This document shows, piece by piece, positions 37,801 to 51,068 of a stretch of DNA of 64,000 bases (the stretch's first letter is position 1; each line of letters opens with the position of its first letter). Where the stretch lies: the NCBI GenBank assembly GCA_035578905.1, contig JAQJVL010000545.1, forward strand, positions 145,001-209,000. The letters are read 5' to 3'. The translations under genes were made by a program, and so were the position numbers. This DNA comes from Stictocephala bisonia. Its lineage: Eukaryota; Arthropoda; Insecta; Hemiptera; Membracidae. Below the pieces are notes generated by a model. That model was not told the origin of the DNA, made no database searches, and saw only the letters and a list, made by a program, of their open reading frames with translations.

Positions 37801-40800
37801 CTGTTATATTCCATAGTTCTCTATGGTTTGTAATCATGGGCTGCGTGAAGGATAGTGGTATGTGAGCATTCTGAACACTTGTAAGTGGTGTTCTACACAC
37901 TTACTACATGCCTGTTACATTCCATAGTTCTCTATGGTTTGTAATCATGGGCTGCGTGAAGGATAGTGGTATGTGAGCATTCTGAACACTTGTTAGTGGT
38001 GGTTCTACACACTTACTACATTCCTGTTACATTCCATAGTTTTCTATGGTTTGTAATCACGGGCTGCGTGAAGGATAGTGGCATGTGAATATTCTGAACA
38101 CTTGTAAGTGGTGGTTCTACACACTACTACATGCCTGTTACATTCCATAGTTCTCTATGGTTTGTAATCCTGGACTGCGTGAAGGATAGTGGCATTTGAA
38201 CATTCTGAACACTTGTGGGTGGTGGTTCTACACACTTACTACATGCCTGTTACATTCCATAGTTCTCTATGGTTTGTAATCACGGGCTGCGTGAAGGATA
38301 GTGGCATGGGAGCATTCTGAACACTTGTAAGTGGTGGTTCTACACAATTACTACATGCTTGTTACATTCCATAGTTCTCTATGGTTTGTAATCACGGGTT
38401 GCGTGAAGGATAGTGGCATGTGAACAATCTGAACACTTTTAAGTGGTGATTCTATACACTTACTACATGCCTGTTATATTCAATAGTTCTCTATGGTTTG
38501 TAATCATGGGCTGCGTGAAGGATAGTGGTATGTGAGCATTCTGAACACTTGTAAGTGGTGAGTCTACAAACTTACTACATGCCTGTTACATTCCATAGTT
38601 TTCTTTGGTTTGTAATCATGGGCTGCGTGAAGGATAGTGGTATGTTAGCATTCTGAACACTTGTAAGTGGTGATTCTATACACTTACTACATGCCTGTTA
38701 TATTCCATAGTTCTCTATGGTTTGTAATCCTGGACTGCGTGAAGGATAGTGGCCTGTGAGCATTCTGAACAATTGTAAGTGGTGGTACTACACACTTACT
38801 ACATGCCTGTTACATTCCATAGTTCTCTATGGTTTGTAATCACGGGTTGCGTGAAGGATAGTGGCATGTGAACATTCTGAACACTTTTAAGTGGTGATTC
38901 TATACACTTACTACATGCCTGTTATATTCCATAGTTCTCTATGGTTTGTAATCATGAACTGCGTGAAGGATAGTGGTATGTTAGCATTCTGAACACTTGT
39001 AAGTGGTGATTTTACACACTTACTACATGCCTGTTACATTTCATAGTTCTCTATGGTTTTTAATCACGTGCTGCGTGAAGGATAGTGGTATGTGAACATT
39101 CTGAACACTTGTATGTGGTGATTCTAGACACTTACTACATGCTTGTTACATTCCATAGTTCTCTATGGTTTGTAATTACGGGCTGCGTGAAGGATAGTGG
39201 CATGTTAACATTCTGAACACTTGTAAGTGGTGATTCTATACACTTACTATATGCCTGTTATATTCCATAGTTCTCTATGGTTTGTAATCATGGGCTGCGT
39301 GAAGGATAGTGGTATGTGAGCATTCTGAACACTTGTAAGTGGTGATTCTACACACTTACTACATGCCTGTTACATTCCATAGTTCTCTATGGTTTGTAAT
39401 CATGGGCTGCGTGAAGGATAGTGGTATGTGAGCATTCTGAACACTTGTAAGTGGTGATTCTACACACTTACTACATGCCTGTTACATTCCATAGTTCTCT
39501 ATGGTTTGTAATCATGGGCTGCGTGAAGGATAGTGGCATGTGAACATTCTGAACACTTGTAAGTGGTGGTTCTACACACTTACTACATTCCTGTTCCATT
39601 CCATAGTTTTCTATGGTTTGTAATCACGGGCTGCGTGAAGAATAGTGCCATGTGAATATTCTGAACACTTGTAAGTGGTGGTTCTACACACTTACTACAT
39701 GCCTGTTACATTCCATAGTTCTCTATGGTTTGTAATCCTGGACTGCGTGAAGGATAGTGGCATGTGAACATTCTGAACACTTGTGGGTGGTGGTTCTACA
39801 CACTTACTACATGCCTGTTACATTCCATAGTTCTCTATGGTTTGTAATCACGGGCTGCGTGAAGGATAGTATCATGTGAGCATTCTGAACACTTGTAAGT
39901 GGTGGTTCTACACACTTACTACATGCCTGTTACATTCCATAGTTCTCTATGGTTTGTAATCACAGGCTGCGTGAAGGATAGTGGAATGTGAGCATTCTGA
40001 ACACTTGTAAGTGGTGATTCTACACACTTACTACATGCCTGTTACGTTCCATAGTTCTCTATGGTTTTTAATCACGTGCTGCGTGAAGCATAGTGGCATG
40101 TGAACATTCTGAACACTTGTATGTGGTGATTCTAGACACTTACTACATGCCTGTTACATTCCATAGTTCTGTATGGTTTGTAATTACGGGCTGCGTGAAG
40201 GATAGTGGCATGTGAACATTCTGAACACTTGTAAGTGGTGATTCTATACACTTACTACATGCCTGTTATATTCCATTGTTCTCTATGGTTTGTAATCATG
40301 GGCTGCGTGAAGGATAGTGGTATGTGAGCATTCTGAACACTTGTAAGTGGTGATTCTACAAACTTACTACATGCCTGTTACATTCCATAGTTCTCTATGG
40401 TTTGTAATCATGGGATGCGTGAAGGATAGTAGCATGTGAACATTCTGAACACTTGTAAGTGGTGGTACTACACACTTACTAGATACCTGTTACATTCCAT
40501 AGTTCTCTATGGTTTGTAATCACGGGCTGCGTGAAGGATAGTGGCATGTGAACATTCTGAACACTTGTAAGTGGTGATTCTACACACTTAGTACATGCCT
40601 GTTATATTCCATAGTTCTCTATGGTTTGTAATCATGGGCTGCGTGAAGGATAGTGGTATGTGAGCATTCTGAACACTTGTAAGTGGTGTTCTACACACTT
40701 ACTACATGCCTGTTACATTCCATAGTTTTCTATGGTTTGTAATCACGGGCTGCGTGAAGGATAGTGGCATGTGAATATTCTGAACACTTGTAAGTGGTGG

Positions 40801-43800
40801 TTCTACACACTTACTACATGCCTGTTACATTCCATAGTTCTCTATGGTTTGTAATCCTGGACTGCGTGAAGGATAGTGGCATTTGAACATTCTGAACACT
40901 TGTGGGTGGTGGTTCTACACACTTACTACATGCCTGTTACATTCCATAGTTCTCTATGGTTTGTAATCACGGGCTGCGTGAAGGATAGTGGCATGTGAGC
41001 ATTCTGAACACTTGTAAGTGGTGGTTCTACACACTTACTACATGCCTGTTACATTCCATAGTTCTCTATGGTTTGTAATCACGGGTTGCGTGAAGGATAG
41101 TGGCATGTGAACAATCTGAACACTTTTAAGTGGTGATTCTATACACTTACTACATGCCTGTTATATTCAATAGTTCTCTATGGTTTGTAATCATGGGCTG
41201 CGTGAAGGATAGTGGTATGTGAGCATTCTGAACACTTGTAAGTGGTGAGTCTACAAACTTACTACATGCCTGTTAAATTCCATAGTTTTCTTTGGTTTGT
41301 AATCATGGGCTGCGTGAAGGATAGTGGTATGTGAACATTCTGAACACTTGTAAGTGGTGATTCTATACACTTACTACATGCCTGTTATATTCCATAGTTC
41401 TCTATGGTTTGTAATCATGGGCTGCGTGAAGGATAGTGGTATGTGAGCATTCTGAACACTTGTAAGTGGTGATTCTACACACTTACTACATGCCTGTTAC
41501 ATTCCATAGTACTCTATGGTTTGTAATCATGGGCTGCGTGAAGGATAGTGGTATGTGAGCATTCTGAACACTTGTAAGTGGTGATTCTACACACTTACTA
41601 CATGCCTGTTACATTCCATAGTTCTCTATGGTTAGTAATCATGGGCTGCGTGAAGGATAGTGGCATGTGAACATTCTGAACACTTGTAAGTGGTGGTTCT
41701 ACACACTTACTACATTCCTGTTCCATTCCATAGTTTTCTATGGTTTGTAATCACGGGCTGCGTGAAGGATAGTGGCATGTGAATATTCTGAACACTTGTT
41801 AGTGGTGGTTCTACACACTTACTACATGCCTGTTACATTCCATAGTTCTCTATGGTTTGTAATCCTGGACTGCGTGAAGGATAGTGTCATGTGAACATTC
41901 TGAACACTTGTGGGTGGTGGTTCTAGACACTTACTACATGCCTGTTACATTCCATAGTTCTCTATGGTTTGTAATCACGGGCTGCGTGAAGGATAGTGGC
42001 ATGTGAGCATTCTGAACACTTGTAAGTGGTGGTTCTACACACTTACTACATGCCTGTTACATTCCATAATTCTCTATGGTTTGTAATCACGGGTTGCGTG
42101 AAGGATAGTGGCATGTGAACATTCTGAACACTTTTAAGTGGTGATTCTATACACTTACTACATGACTGTTATATTCAATAGTTTTCTATGGTTTGTAATT
42201 ATGGGCTGCGTGAAGGGTAGTGGTATGTGAGCATTCTGAACACTTGTAAGTGGTGATTCTACAAACTTACTACATGCCTGTTACATTCCATAGTTCACTA
42301 TGGTTTGTAATCATGGGCTGCGTGAAGGATAGTGGCATGTGAACATTCTGAACACTTGTAAGTGGTGGTTCTACACACTTACTACATGCCTGTTACATTC
42401 CATAGTTTTCTATGGTTTGTAATCACGGGCTGCGTGAAGGATAGTGGCATGTGAACATTCTGAACACTTGTAAGTGGTGGTTCTACACACTTACTACATG
42501 CCTGTTACATTCCATAGTTCTCTATGGTTTGTAATCATGGACTGCGTGAAGGATAGTGGCATGTGAACATTCTGAACACTTGTAAGTGGTGTTTCTACAC
42601 ACTTACTACATGCCTGTTACATTCCATAGTTCTCTATGGTTTGTAATCACGTGCTGCGTGAAGGATAGTGGCATGTGAACATTATGAACACTTGTATGTG
42701 GTGATTCTAGACACTTAATACATGCCTGTTACAAAACATAGTTCTCTATGGTTTGTAATCACGGGCTGCGTGAAGGATAGTGGCATGTGAACATTCTGAA
42801 CACTTGTAAGTGGTGATTCTATACACTTACTACATGCCTGTTATATTCCATAGTTCCCTATGGTTTGTAATCATGGGCTGCGTGAAGGATAGTGGTATGT
42901 GAGCATTCTGAACACTTGTAAGTGGTGATTCTACACACTTACTACATGCCTATTACATTCCATAGTTCTCTATCGTTTGTAATCATGGGCTGCGTGAAGG
43001 ATAGTGGTATGTGAGCATTCTGAACACTTGTAAGTGGTGATTCTACACACTTACTACATGCCTGTTACATTCCGTAGTTCTCTATGGTTTGTAATCATGG
43101 GCTGCGTGTAGGATAGTGGCATGTGAACATTCTGAACACTTGTAAGTGGTAGTTCTACACACTTACTACATGTCTGTTACATTCCATAGTTTTCTATCGT
43201 TTGTAATCACGGGCTGCGTGAAGGATAGTGGCATGTAAATATTCTGAACACTTGTAAGTGGTGGTTCTACACACTTATTACATGCTTGTTACATTCCATA
43301 GTTCTCTATGGTTTGTAATCCTGGACTGCGTGAAGGATAGTGGCATGTGAGCATTCTGAACAATTGTAAGTGGTGGTACTACACACTTACTACATGCCTG
43401 TTACATTCCATAGTTCTCTATGGTTTGTAATCACGGGTTGCGTGAAGGATAGTTGCATGTGAACATTCTGAACACTTTTAAGTGGTGATTCTATACACTT
43501 ACTACATGCCTGTTATATTCCATAGTTCTCTATGGTTTGTAATCATGAACTGCGTGAAGGATAGTGGTATGTTAGCATTCTGAACACTTGTAAGTGGTGA
43601 TTTTACACACTTACTACATGCCTGTTACATTTCATAGTTCTCTATGGTTTTTAATCACGTGCTGCGTGAAGGATAGTGGTATGTGAACATTCTGAACACT
43701 TGTATGTGGTGATTCTAGACACTTACTACATGCCTGTTACATTCCATAGTTCTCTATGGTTTGTAATTACGGGCTGCGTGAAGGATAGTGGCATGTTAAC

Positions 43801-45967
43801 ATTCTGAACACTTGTAAGTGGTGATTCTATACACTTACTATATGCCTGTTATATTCCATAGTTCTCTATGGTTTGTAATCATGGGCTGCGTGAAGGATAT
43901 TGGTATGTGAGCATTCTGAACACTTGTAAGTGGTGATTCTACACACTTACTACATGCCTGTTACATTCCATAGTTCTCTATGGTTTGTAATCATGGGCTG
44001 CGTGAAGGATAGTGGTATGTGAGCATTCTGAACACTTGTAAGTGGTGATTCTACACACTTACTACATGCATGTTACATTCCATAGTTCTCTATGGTTTGT
44101 AATCATGGGCTGCGTGAAGGATAGTGGCATGTGAACATTCTGAACACTTGTAAGTGGTGGTTCTACACACTTACTACATTCCTGTTCCATTCCATAGTTT
44201 TCTATGGTTTGTAATCACGGGCTGCGTGAAGGATAGTGGCATGTGAATATTCTGAACACTTGTAAGTGGTGGTTCTACACACTTACTACATGCCTGTTAC
44301 ATTCCATAGTTCTCTATGGTTTGTAATCCTGGACTGCGTGAAGGATAGTGGCATGTGAACATTCTGAACACTTGTGGGTGGTGGTTCTACACACTTACTA
44401 TATGCCTGTTACATTCCATAGTTCTCTATGGTTTGTAATCACGGGCTGCGTGAAGGATAGTGGAATGTGAGCATTCTGAACACTTGTAAGTGGTGGTTCT
44501 ACACACTTACTACATACCTGTTACATTCCATAGTTCTCTATGGTTTGTAATCACGGGTTGCGTGAAGGATAGTGGCATGTGAACATTCTGAACACTTTTA
44601 AGTGGTGATTCTATACACTTACTACATGCCTGTTATATTCCATAGTTCTCTATGGTTTGTAATCATGGGCTGCGTGAAGGATAATGGTATGTGAGCATTC
44701 TGAACACTTGTAAGTGGTGATTCTACAAACTTACTACATGCCTGTTACATTCCATAGTTCTCTATGGTTTGTAATCATGGGCTGCGTGAAGGATAGTGGC
44801 ATGTGAACATTCTGAACACTTGTAAGTGGTGGTTCTACACACTTACTACATGCCTGTTACATTCCATATTTTTCTATGGTTTGTAATCACGGGCTGCGTG
44901 AAGGATAGTGGCATGTGAACATTCTGAACACTTGTAAGTGGTGGTTCTACACACTTACTACATGCCTGTTACATTCCATAGTTCTCTATGGTTTGTAATC
45001 ATGGACTGCGTGAAGGATAGTGGCATGTGAACATTCTGAACACTTGTAAGTGGTGGTTCTACACACTTACTACATGCCTGTTACATTCCATAGTTCTCTA
45101 TGATTTGTAATCACGGGCTGCGTGAAGGATAGTGGCATGTGAACATTCTGAACACTTGTAAGTGGTGGTTCTACACACTTACTACATGCCTGTTACATTC
45201 CATAGTTCTCTATGGTTTGTAATCACGGGCTGCGTGAAGGATAGTGGCATGTGAACATTCTGAACACTTGTAAGTAGTGGTTCTACACACTTACTACATG
45301 CCTGTTACATTCCATAGTTCTCTATGGTTTGTAATCACGGGCTGCGTGAAGGATAATGGTATGTGAGCATTCTGAACACTTGTAAGTGGTGGTTCTACAC
45401 ACTTACAACATGCCTTTTACATTCTATAGTTCTCTATGGTTTGTAATCACGGGCTGCGTGAAGGATAGTGGCATGTGAACATTCTGAACACTTGTAAGTG
45501 GTGGTTCTACACACTTACTACATGCCTTTTATATTCCATAGTTCTCTATGGTTTGTAATCACGGGCTGCGTGAAGGATAGTGGCATGTGAACATTCTGAA
45601 CACTTGTAAGTGGTGGTTCTACACACTTACTACATGGCTGTTACATTCCATAGTTCTCTATGGTTTGTAATCACGGGCTGCGTGAAGGAGAGTGGCATGT
45701 GAACATTCTGAACACTTGTAAGTGGTGGTTCTACACACTTACTACATGCCTGTTACATTCCATAGTTCTCTATGGTTTGTAATTACGGGCTGCGTGAAGG
45801 ATAGTGGCATGTGAGCATTCTGAACACTTGTAAGTGGTGGTTCTACACACTTACTACATGCCTGTTACATTCCATAGTTCTCTATGGTTTGTTATATTCT
45901 GTCATATTTTGATTGATACTATCCCAATCAGAGTCATAATACATTTTGAGAAGGATCAGCTGATAAC

Positions 45968-46115
45968 CACCGGCTGTTCATTTGTCATTGGGCTATTAAA
46001 TAATGACACTTTCTAAGGAATAGTCGGCCTTAGTTTGTAACAATGTTCGCTCATCTAAACTCATCACACTCATTCGAAATCCATATTCGCCCATATCGAC
46101 GGTTGGCGTCTTATG
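45968..46115 (+). repeat. SINE 3' fragment at the satellite's right edge, copy F
   Basis: Contains GGCTGTTC..CATTGGGCTATTAAA and ACACTTTCTAAGGAA, then TCATCTAAACTCATCACACTC and a CCATATTCGCCCATATCGACG/GTTGGCGTCTTATG end. That end matches the subfamily of copy D (47001-47424) more than copies B and C. The 5' two thirds are missing. It sits about 75 bases from the last satellite unit. Confidence 0.7.
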
Positions 46116-46200
46116 AATAAATAAATAAAAATAAGTAAATAAATTTTACCGATATACAGAAGTAAAGTAGTAAAATAATAAAGAATGCAAATAAATAAGC
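46113..46200. repeat. A-rich simple repeat (AATA)n tail
   Basis: An AATAAATAAATAAAAATAAG stretch follows the SINE fragment directly, consistent with the SINE's A-rich tail having expanded. Confidence 0.6.
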
Positions 46201-47000
46201 AAGACAAAAATAATTTATCATAGAGTTACAGAATCACATAACAGCCTGTAATTATTAATATTGTAATAATTACATTATTAAAACGATAATGTCTGAGTTT
46301 ACAAGAAAAATACATAAAAAAGTTGACTACATTATCAAAACTAGAATGTTTGATTCCATAAGAGATATTCAGGTGCTTTTCAACGTTCAATAATATGACA
46401 AATTCTCAGCATTTTGCTAGAGTCTAATGGTTAGTGCGACAACATTAATGTCTAGTTAACCCTGAAATAGCAAACTCGTCGGCGAGAAATTGGCTCAGAT
46501 ATCACCAACCAAATCAGTCAAGAACATGAGCGTGGAGCTTTTTATTTGCCTCCATCTATTAGTAAATCGTTTGCTCCCCACCCCACAAATGGTGCTAAGT
46601 ACTGCAATGAAATAGATCACCTTACCCGGATCTATTTCCCAATCAGCCTGTTTTATCTGTGATCTATAACCTTTCAGCCTTGACCTAGATCACGCAGGGG
46701 CTCCACCCCCCCCCCCTCCCAGTGGTGCCGACATTGCACAACCTGCGACACCTTATTGTTGAATCATTGGCTGCCATTCTCCTATTGTCTATCAGGCTAG
46801 TCCTATTATTAGGCTCGCCTGCTCTTGCAATGCTCCTCAAGGTAGTACAAGATTCTACGAGTATGTTGTCGTAAAATATTTAAACGATCAAATCTAAAAA
46901 GTATACATTTTATATCAGTATAAATTTTAAGCACTAATGGTGGAAGAATGCTTAAAAAACAAAATATGAAAGGGTCATAATTATTATTATTCATTTCTAA
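46201..47000. other. Unique DNA with a C-run, no supported gene
   Basis: A homopolymer C-run lies near 46706-46716. Bases 46480-46860 are GC-richer and contain a minus-strand open frame of 85 codons (to 47066) that matches no family I know and overlaps the next SINE. An old transposon remnant is possible but not demonstrable. Confidence 0.4.
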
Positions 47001-47424
47001 GATGCCAATCGTAGAGATATGGGCGAATATGAGGGATGAATGAGAGTTATGAGTGTAGATGAACAAGTGTAGTCATTGTTACTACCTTGGTTCGAATTAG
47101 CTCAGGAAGGACTATTTATTAATATCCCAATAGCCAGGGCAACTATGGGACCTACAGCTTTACGTGGATTCTGAAAGACGTAGTGTTGGTCTGATTTTCA
47201 GCTAACTTACAAGTCTGACACTCAGTTCTCTTCCCTACACAATATCTGAACATTGACTAACATCCAACATGGACACCCCAAACTTCTCCAGTAGTGTCCA
47301 CTTCGATGGCAGCCACTGAGCGGACGCCGTGTCGGTATTAAGAGGACCGAGCATGGAACCTATCGCCTATAATCTCCCAAACACTTTGACCACAAGCTGG
47401 GTTACAGCACTGAGCCACCAGTGC
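47001..47424 (-). repeat. SINE copy D, full-length, second subfamily
   Basis: On the minus strand it starts GGCACTGGTGGCTCAGTGC (A-box-like TGGCTCAGTG) and has GGTTCCATGCTCGGTCC at the B-box position. The body is the same as in copies B and C, including GTGGACACTACTGGAGAAGT and CACGTAAAGCTGTAGGTCCC. It differs at the 3' end: CATATTCGCCCATATC then GATTGGCATC replaces CATATTCGCCTTAAAATACC then GTCGGCGTCTC. Together with copies F and G this defines a separate 3'-end subfamily. Confidence 0.82.
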
Positions 47425-48974
47425 CGACAAATAAATATACAGTACTTGGTATTGGAATAAAGTACATGGTTAGGTGATTTAGTAGGTTAATTGCCAGACT
47501 GCTATTTTGTAAGAATTGTGTGATCATTTATACAACTCTACAGTATTGTAATTGTGAAAGGTTATATATTTGAATGTTTTGATGTTTTCTTCTCGTGAAC
47601 GCAAAATAATCTTAATTGATTTTGACGAAGTTTGGTTCACAGATAGTTTATAACCCGGATTAACAGAACACTTTTAGTTAAGATATCAAGATACATTTTA
47701 TCCCAATGAAAGACGCAAACCAATAGTTGTTATGAACAGTAAATTTATGTATTATACATAATTTACCTAGAATTAAAATAATTTTTACGGTAGAATACAT
47801 TTAGGGGAGGGGGATATATAAACGCTTTCACAACGTTATCTTTTTCATAGATAATTTGATGATTTAATTTTTTTAATAATTCTCTTCCATAAAATATGAT
47901 TTTGTATCAGACAAATTTACTTAAAACCGCTAAAAAGCAGAGAAACAATATTGTTCAAATTAGTTACTTTGAAATTCAAATGGTCGCTACTCTAGAAAGG
48001 ACAAACTTACGAAGTCCGGTTAGCGGAATTTGATTTATCTTGAATAGACCTTTCATTTGATACCAAAATTGACCTAGGCTTACATTGAAGGTTTTCGTTC
48101 AACTCTTCATGAGCGTCCTCCTGAAAAGATAAAATGTCACTAATGGCGTCAAAACATATGTTCTTTGTAACCATGATCTTGTACAAGATTTCTCTTTTAC
48201 AAATGTGAAGTCATACAACAGTTGTGAAAGCGATCCCATACTTTTTCCACCCTGTTTATTTTTCGTCGTTGCTTTGTTGTTCACAAATCGTGTTGTTTGT
48301 TTCGAGTTCACTTTGATGAGTGAGATATGAAGTTGACCCTTAGCGGCTGTAGTAAAACTAACTTAAACATAGTGAAAGGAGAACAGAAAATTCTGTAAAA
48401 GTAGAACTACGTTCTTTATCGAAATAAGTAAAACCTCCCATATTACTGAACTAAGAAGAAAGTGACTTAACTACTTAACTAGTTATAGCTGGAGCAAGTT
48501 TTTATCCGTAGAATAGATCACCCACCTGTGCCATATTTAGAAAGGTTCGCTGTACCAAGCGACAGACAATTAGAGTGTCATAATGCCCCCTTTCCCCTTT
48601 CTTTTCTCTTATCGGACAAACGCGTAATGACACTTTCTTGCCAAAATGAGCATAAGGAAGGTCAGTTGAGTCGCAGATGCTTGTTTTCGCGTGTACTTTA
48701 AGAAGGTTAATGTATTGCGGTCACAAAAAGTTCGCAGGGAAAGGTTAATGGGAAGTCACGCAGCGGGGATGTCCCAAACAGTTAGACTGGTCCCAACGTC
48801 GCAGTAGCCCACATCTTAGTTGTGTTTTGTAGACACGTTTGAAGGTTAAGGACCTTGAGAATAAATATTGTTGACAAACCTACAAATATGAATTAAATCT
48901 ACAGTAAGTCTACATAGTTAAAAATAATCCTCATATTGCAAGAAGGTTCGTTAATCAATAATAATATGTAAAAC
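47425..48974. other. Mostly unique DNA, no supported gene
   Basis: AT-rich to 48.5 kb. Bases 48540-48860 are GC-balanced and contain several AAGGTTAA words, with no ORF or RNA structure I recognise. Short ORFs in the interval have no domain features. Confidence 0.45.
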
Positions 48975-50722
48975 AGTAAATTTAAGGAAAGTATTGTCAA
49001 ATGTAACAATCGTTGAATTTAAGGAAAGTATTGTCTAATGTAACCATCGTTGAATTTAAGGAAAGTATTGTCTAATGTAACCATCGTTGAATTTAAGGAA
49101 AGTATTGTTTAATGTAACCATCGTTGAATTTAAGGAAAGTATTGTCTAATGTAACCATCGTTGAATTTAAGGAAAGTATTGTCTAATGTAACCATAATTG
49201 AATTTAAGGAAAGTATTGTCTAATGTTACCATCGTTGAATTTAAGGAAAGTATTGTCTAATGTTACCATCGTTGAATTTAAGGAAAGTATTGTCAAATGT
49301 AACCATCGTTGAATTTAAGGAAAGTATTGTCTAATGTAACCATAATTGAATTTAAGGAAAGTATTGTCTAATGTTACCATCGTTGAATTTAAGGAAAGTA
49401 TTGTCAAATGTAACCATCGTTGAATTTAAGGAAAGTATTGTCAAATGTAACCATCGTTGATTTTAAGGAAAGTATTGTCTAATGTAACCATCGTTGAATT
49501 TAAGGAAAGTATTGTCTAATGTAACCATAATTGAATTTAAGGAAAGTATTGTCTAATGTTACCATCGTTGAATTTAAGGAAAGTATTGTCTAATGTAACC
49601 ATAATTGAATTTAAGGAAAGTATTGTCTAATGTTACCATCGTTGAATTTAAGGAAAGTATTGTCTAATGTAACCATCGTTGAATTTAAGGAAAGTATTGT
49701 CTAATGTAACCATAATTGAATTTAAGGAAAGTATTGTCTAATGTTACCATCGTTGAATTTAAGGAAAGTATTGTCAAATGTAACCATCGTTGAATTTAAG
49801 GAAAGTATTGTTTAATGTAACCATCGTTGAATTTAAGGAAAGTATTGTCTAATGTAACCATAATTGAATTTAAGGAAAGTATTGTCTAATGTTACCATCG
49901 TTGAATTTAAGGAAAGTATTGTCTAATGTAACCATAATTGAATTTAAGGAAAGTATTGTCTAATGTAACCATCGTTGATTTTAAGGAAAGTATTGTCTAA
50001 TGTAACCATCGTTGAATTTAAGGAAAGTATTGTCTAATGTAACCATAATTGAATTTAAGGAAAGTATTGTCTAATGTTACCATCGTTGAATTTAAGGAAA
50101 GTATTGTCAAATGTAACCATCGTTGAATTTAAGGAAAGTATTGTCAAATGTAACCATCGTTGATTTTAAGGAAAGTATTGTCTAATGTTACCATCGTTGA
50201 ATTTAAGGAAAGTATTGTTTAATGTAACCATCGTTGAATTTAAGGAAAGTATTGTCTAATGTAACCATAATTGAATTTAAGGAAAGTATTGTCTAATGTT
50301 ACCATCGTTGAATTTAAGGAAAGTATTGTCAAATGTAACCATCGTTGAATTTAAGGAAAGTATTGTCAAATGTAACCATCGTTGAATTTAAGGAAAGTAT
50401 TGTCTAATGTAACCATCGTTGAATTTAAGGAAAGTATTGTCTAATGTAACCATAATTGAATTTAAGGAAAGTATTGTCTAATGTTACCATCGTTGAATTT
50501 AAGGAAAGTATTGTTTAATGTAACCATCGTTGAATTTAAGGAAAGTATTGTCTAATGTAACCATAATTGAATTTAAGGAAAGTATTGTCTAATGTTACCA
50601 TCGTTGAATTTAAGGAAAGTATTGTCAAATGTAACCATCGTTGAATTTAAGGAAAGTATTGTCAAATGTAACCATCGTTGATTTTAAGGAAAGTATTGTC
50701 TAATGTAACCATCGTTGAATTC
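48975..50722. repeat. 37-bp tandem minisatellite, ~47 units
   Basis: Unit core: GAATTTAAGGAAAGTATTGT then C(T/A)AATGTAACCATCGTT. The period is 37 bp with almost no indels across 1.7 kb. Units fall into a few types: CATCGTTG or CATAATTG, GTAACC or GTTACC, GTCTAAT, GTCAAAT or GTTTAAT, and GAATTT or GATTTT. Types recur in order, for example CATAATTG is regularly followed by a GTTACC unit. The rare GATTTT unit at 49459, 49977, 50162 and 50680 gives two 518-bp (14-unit) spacings, indicating block duplication. Confidence 0.95.
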
Positions 50723-50931
50723 TGAATTTAGAATTAAAAGTGTGCTCCCAAGGAACTAGTCTTTCAATGTAATAAGAATCTTATAAAAATATCGAACCCG
50801 TTGAATGATAACCAATCGATTCTAACCTAACCTGATATGAACTGATCTTGGATAAAAAATTCAAGAGGGATTTCAAAGTTCGAAGCTATTTCAATTTTAG
50901 TGATATCACTCCAATTCTCAAAATAAGGATT

Positions 50932-51068
50932 GGACAAACCTGATACTCAGTTCCCTAAACAACATCCGGACCTTTACTACCAACCAACATGGATACTCCT
51001 TACTTTTCTAGTAGTGTCCACCATTGAGCAGACGCCATGCCAGTATTAAGAGGATCGAATATAAAACC
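50932..51068 (-). repeat. SINE 5' fragment, copy E
   Basis: A minus-strand fragment covering part of the SINE body and the region just 3' of the B-box. Shared words include CTGATACTCAGTT, CAACATGGATACTCC (CAACATGGACACCCC in other copies), CTAGTAGTGTCCAC, CAGACGCCATG and AAGAGGATCGAA. Both ends are lost, and there is a small internal deletion after GTAGTGTCCAC. Confidence 0.75.

Larger units (their letters stand above)
17565..45893. repeat. 28.3-kb satellite array, 112-bp monomer, ~253 units
   Basis: The monomer starts TAATCACGGGCTGCGTGAAG, and spacing of this word (17565, 17677, 17789) is exactly 112 bp. Other constant parts are GCATTCTGAACACTTGTAAG, CACACTTACTACATGCCTG and CCATAGTTCTCTATGG. 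A recurring variant lacks one base (GTGGTGTTCTAC), giving 111 bp. Units differ at a limited set of positions (ATCA/ACGG/CCTGGA/ATGAAC near the start; GGCATG/GGTATG/ATCATG; GTGATTC/GTGGTTC/GTGGTAC; TTCT/TTTT before CTATGG). Combinations of these variants recur in blocks, which is higher-order structure. The period is not a multiple of 3, and no ORF of useful length lies inside the array. Confidence 0.97.

Noticed and set aside
45834..46016. 60-codon ORF
   Set aside because: It straddles the satellite edge and the SINE fragment, so it is composite non-coding sequence.
48975..50722. Short regular repeats resembling a CRISPR array
   Set aside because: The 37-bp units follow each other directly with no unique spacers, and the window is eukaryotic.
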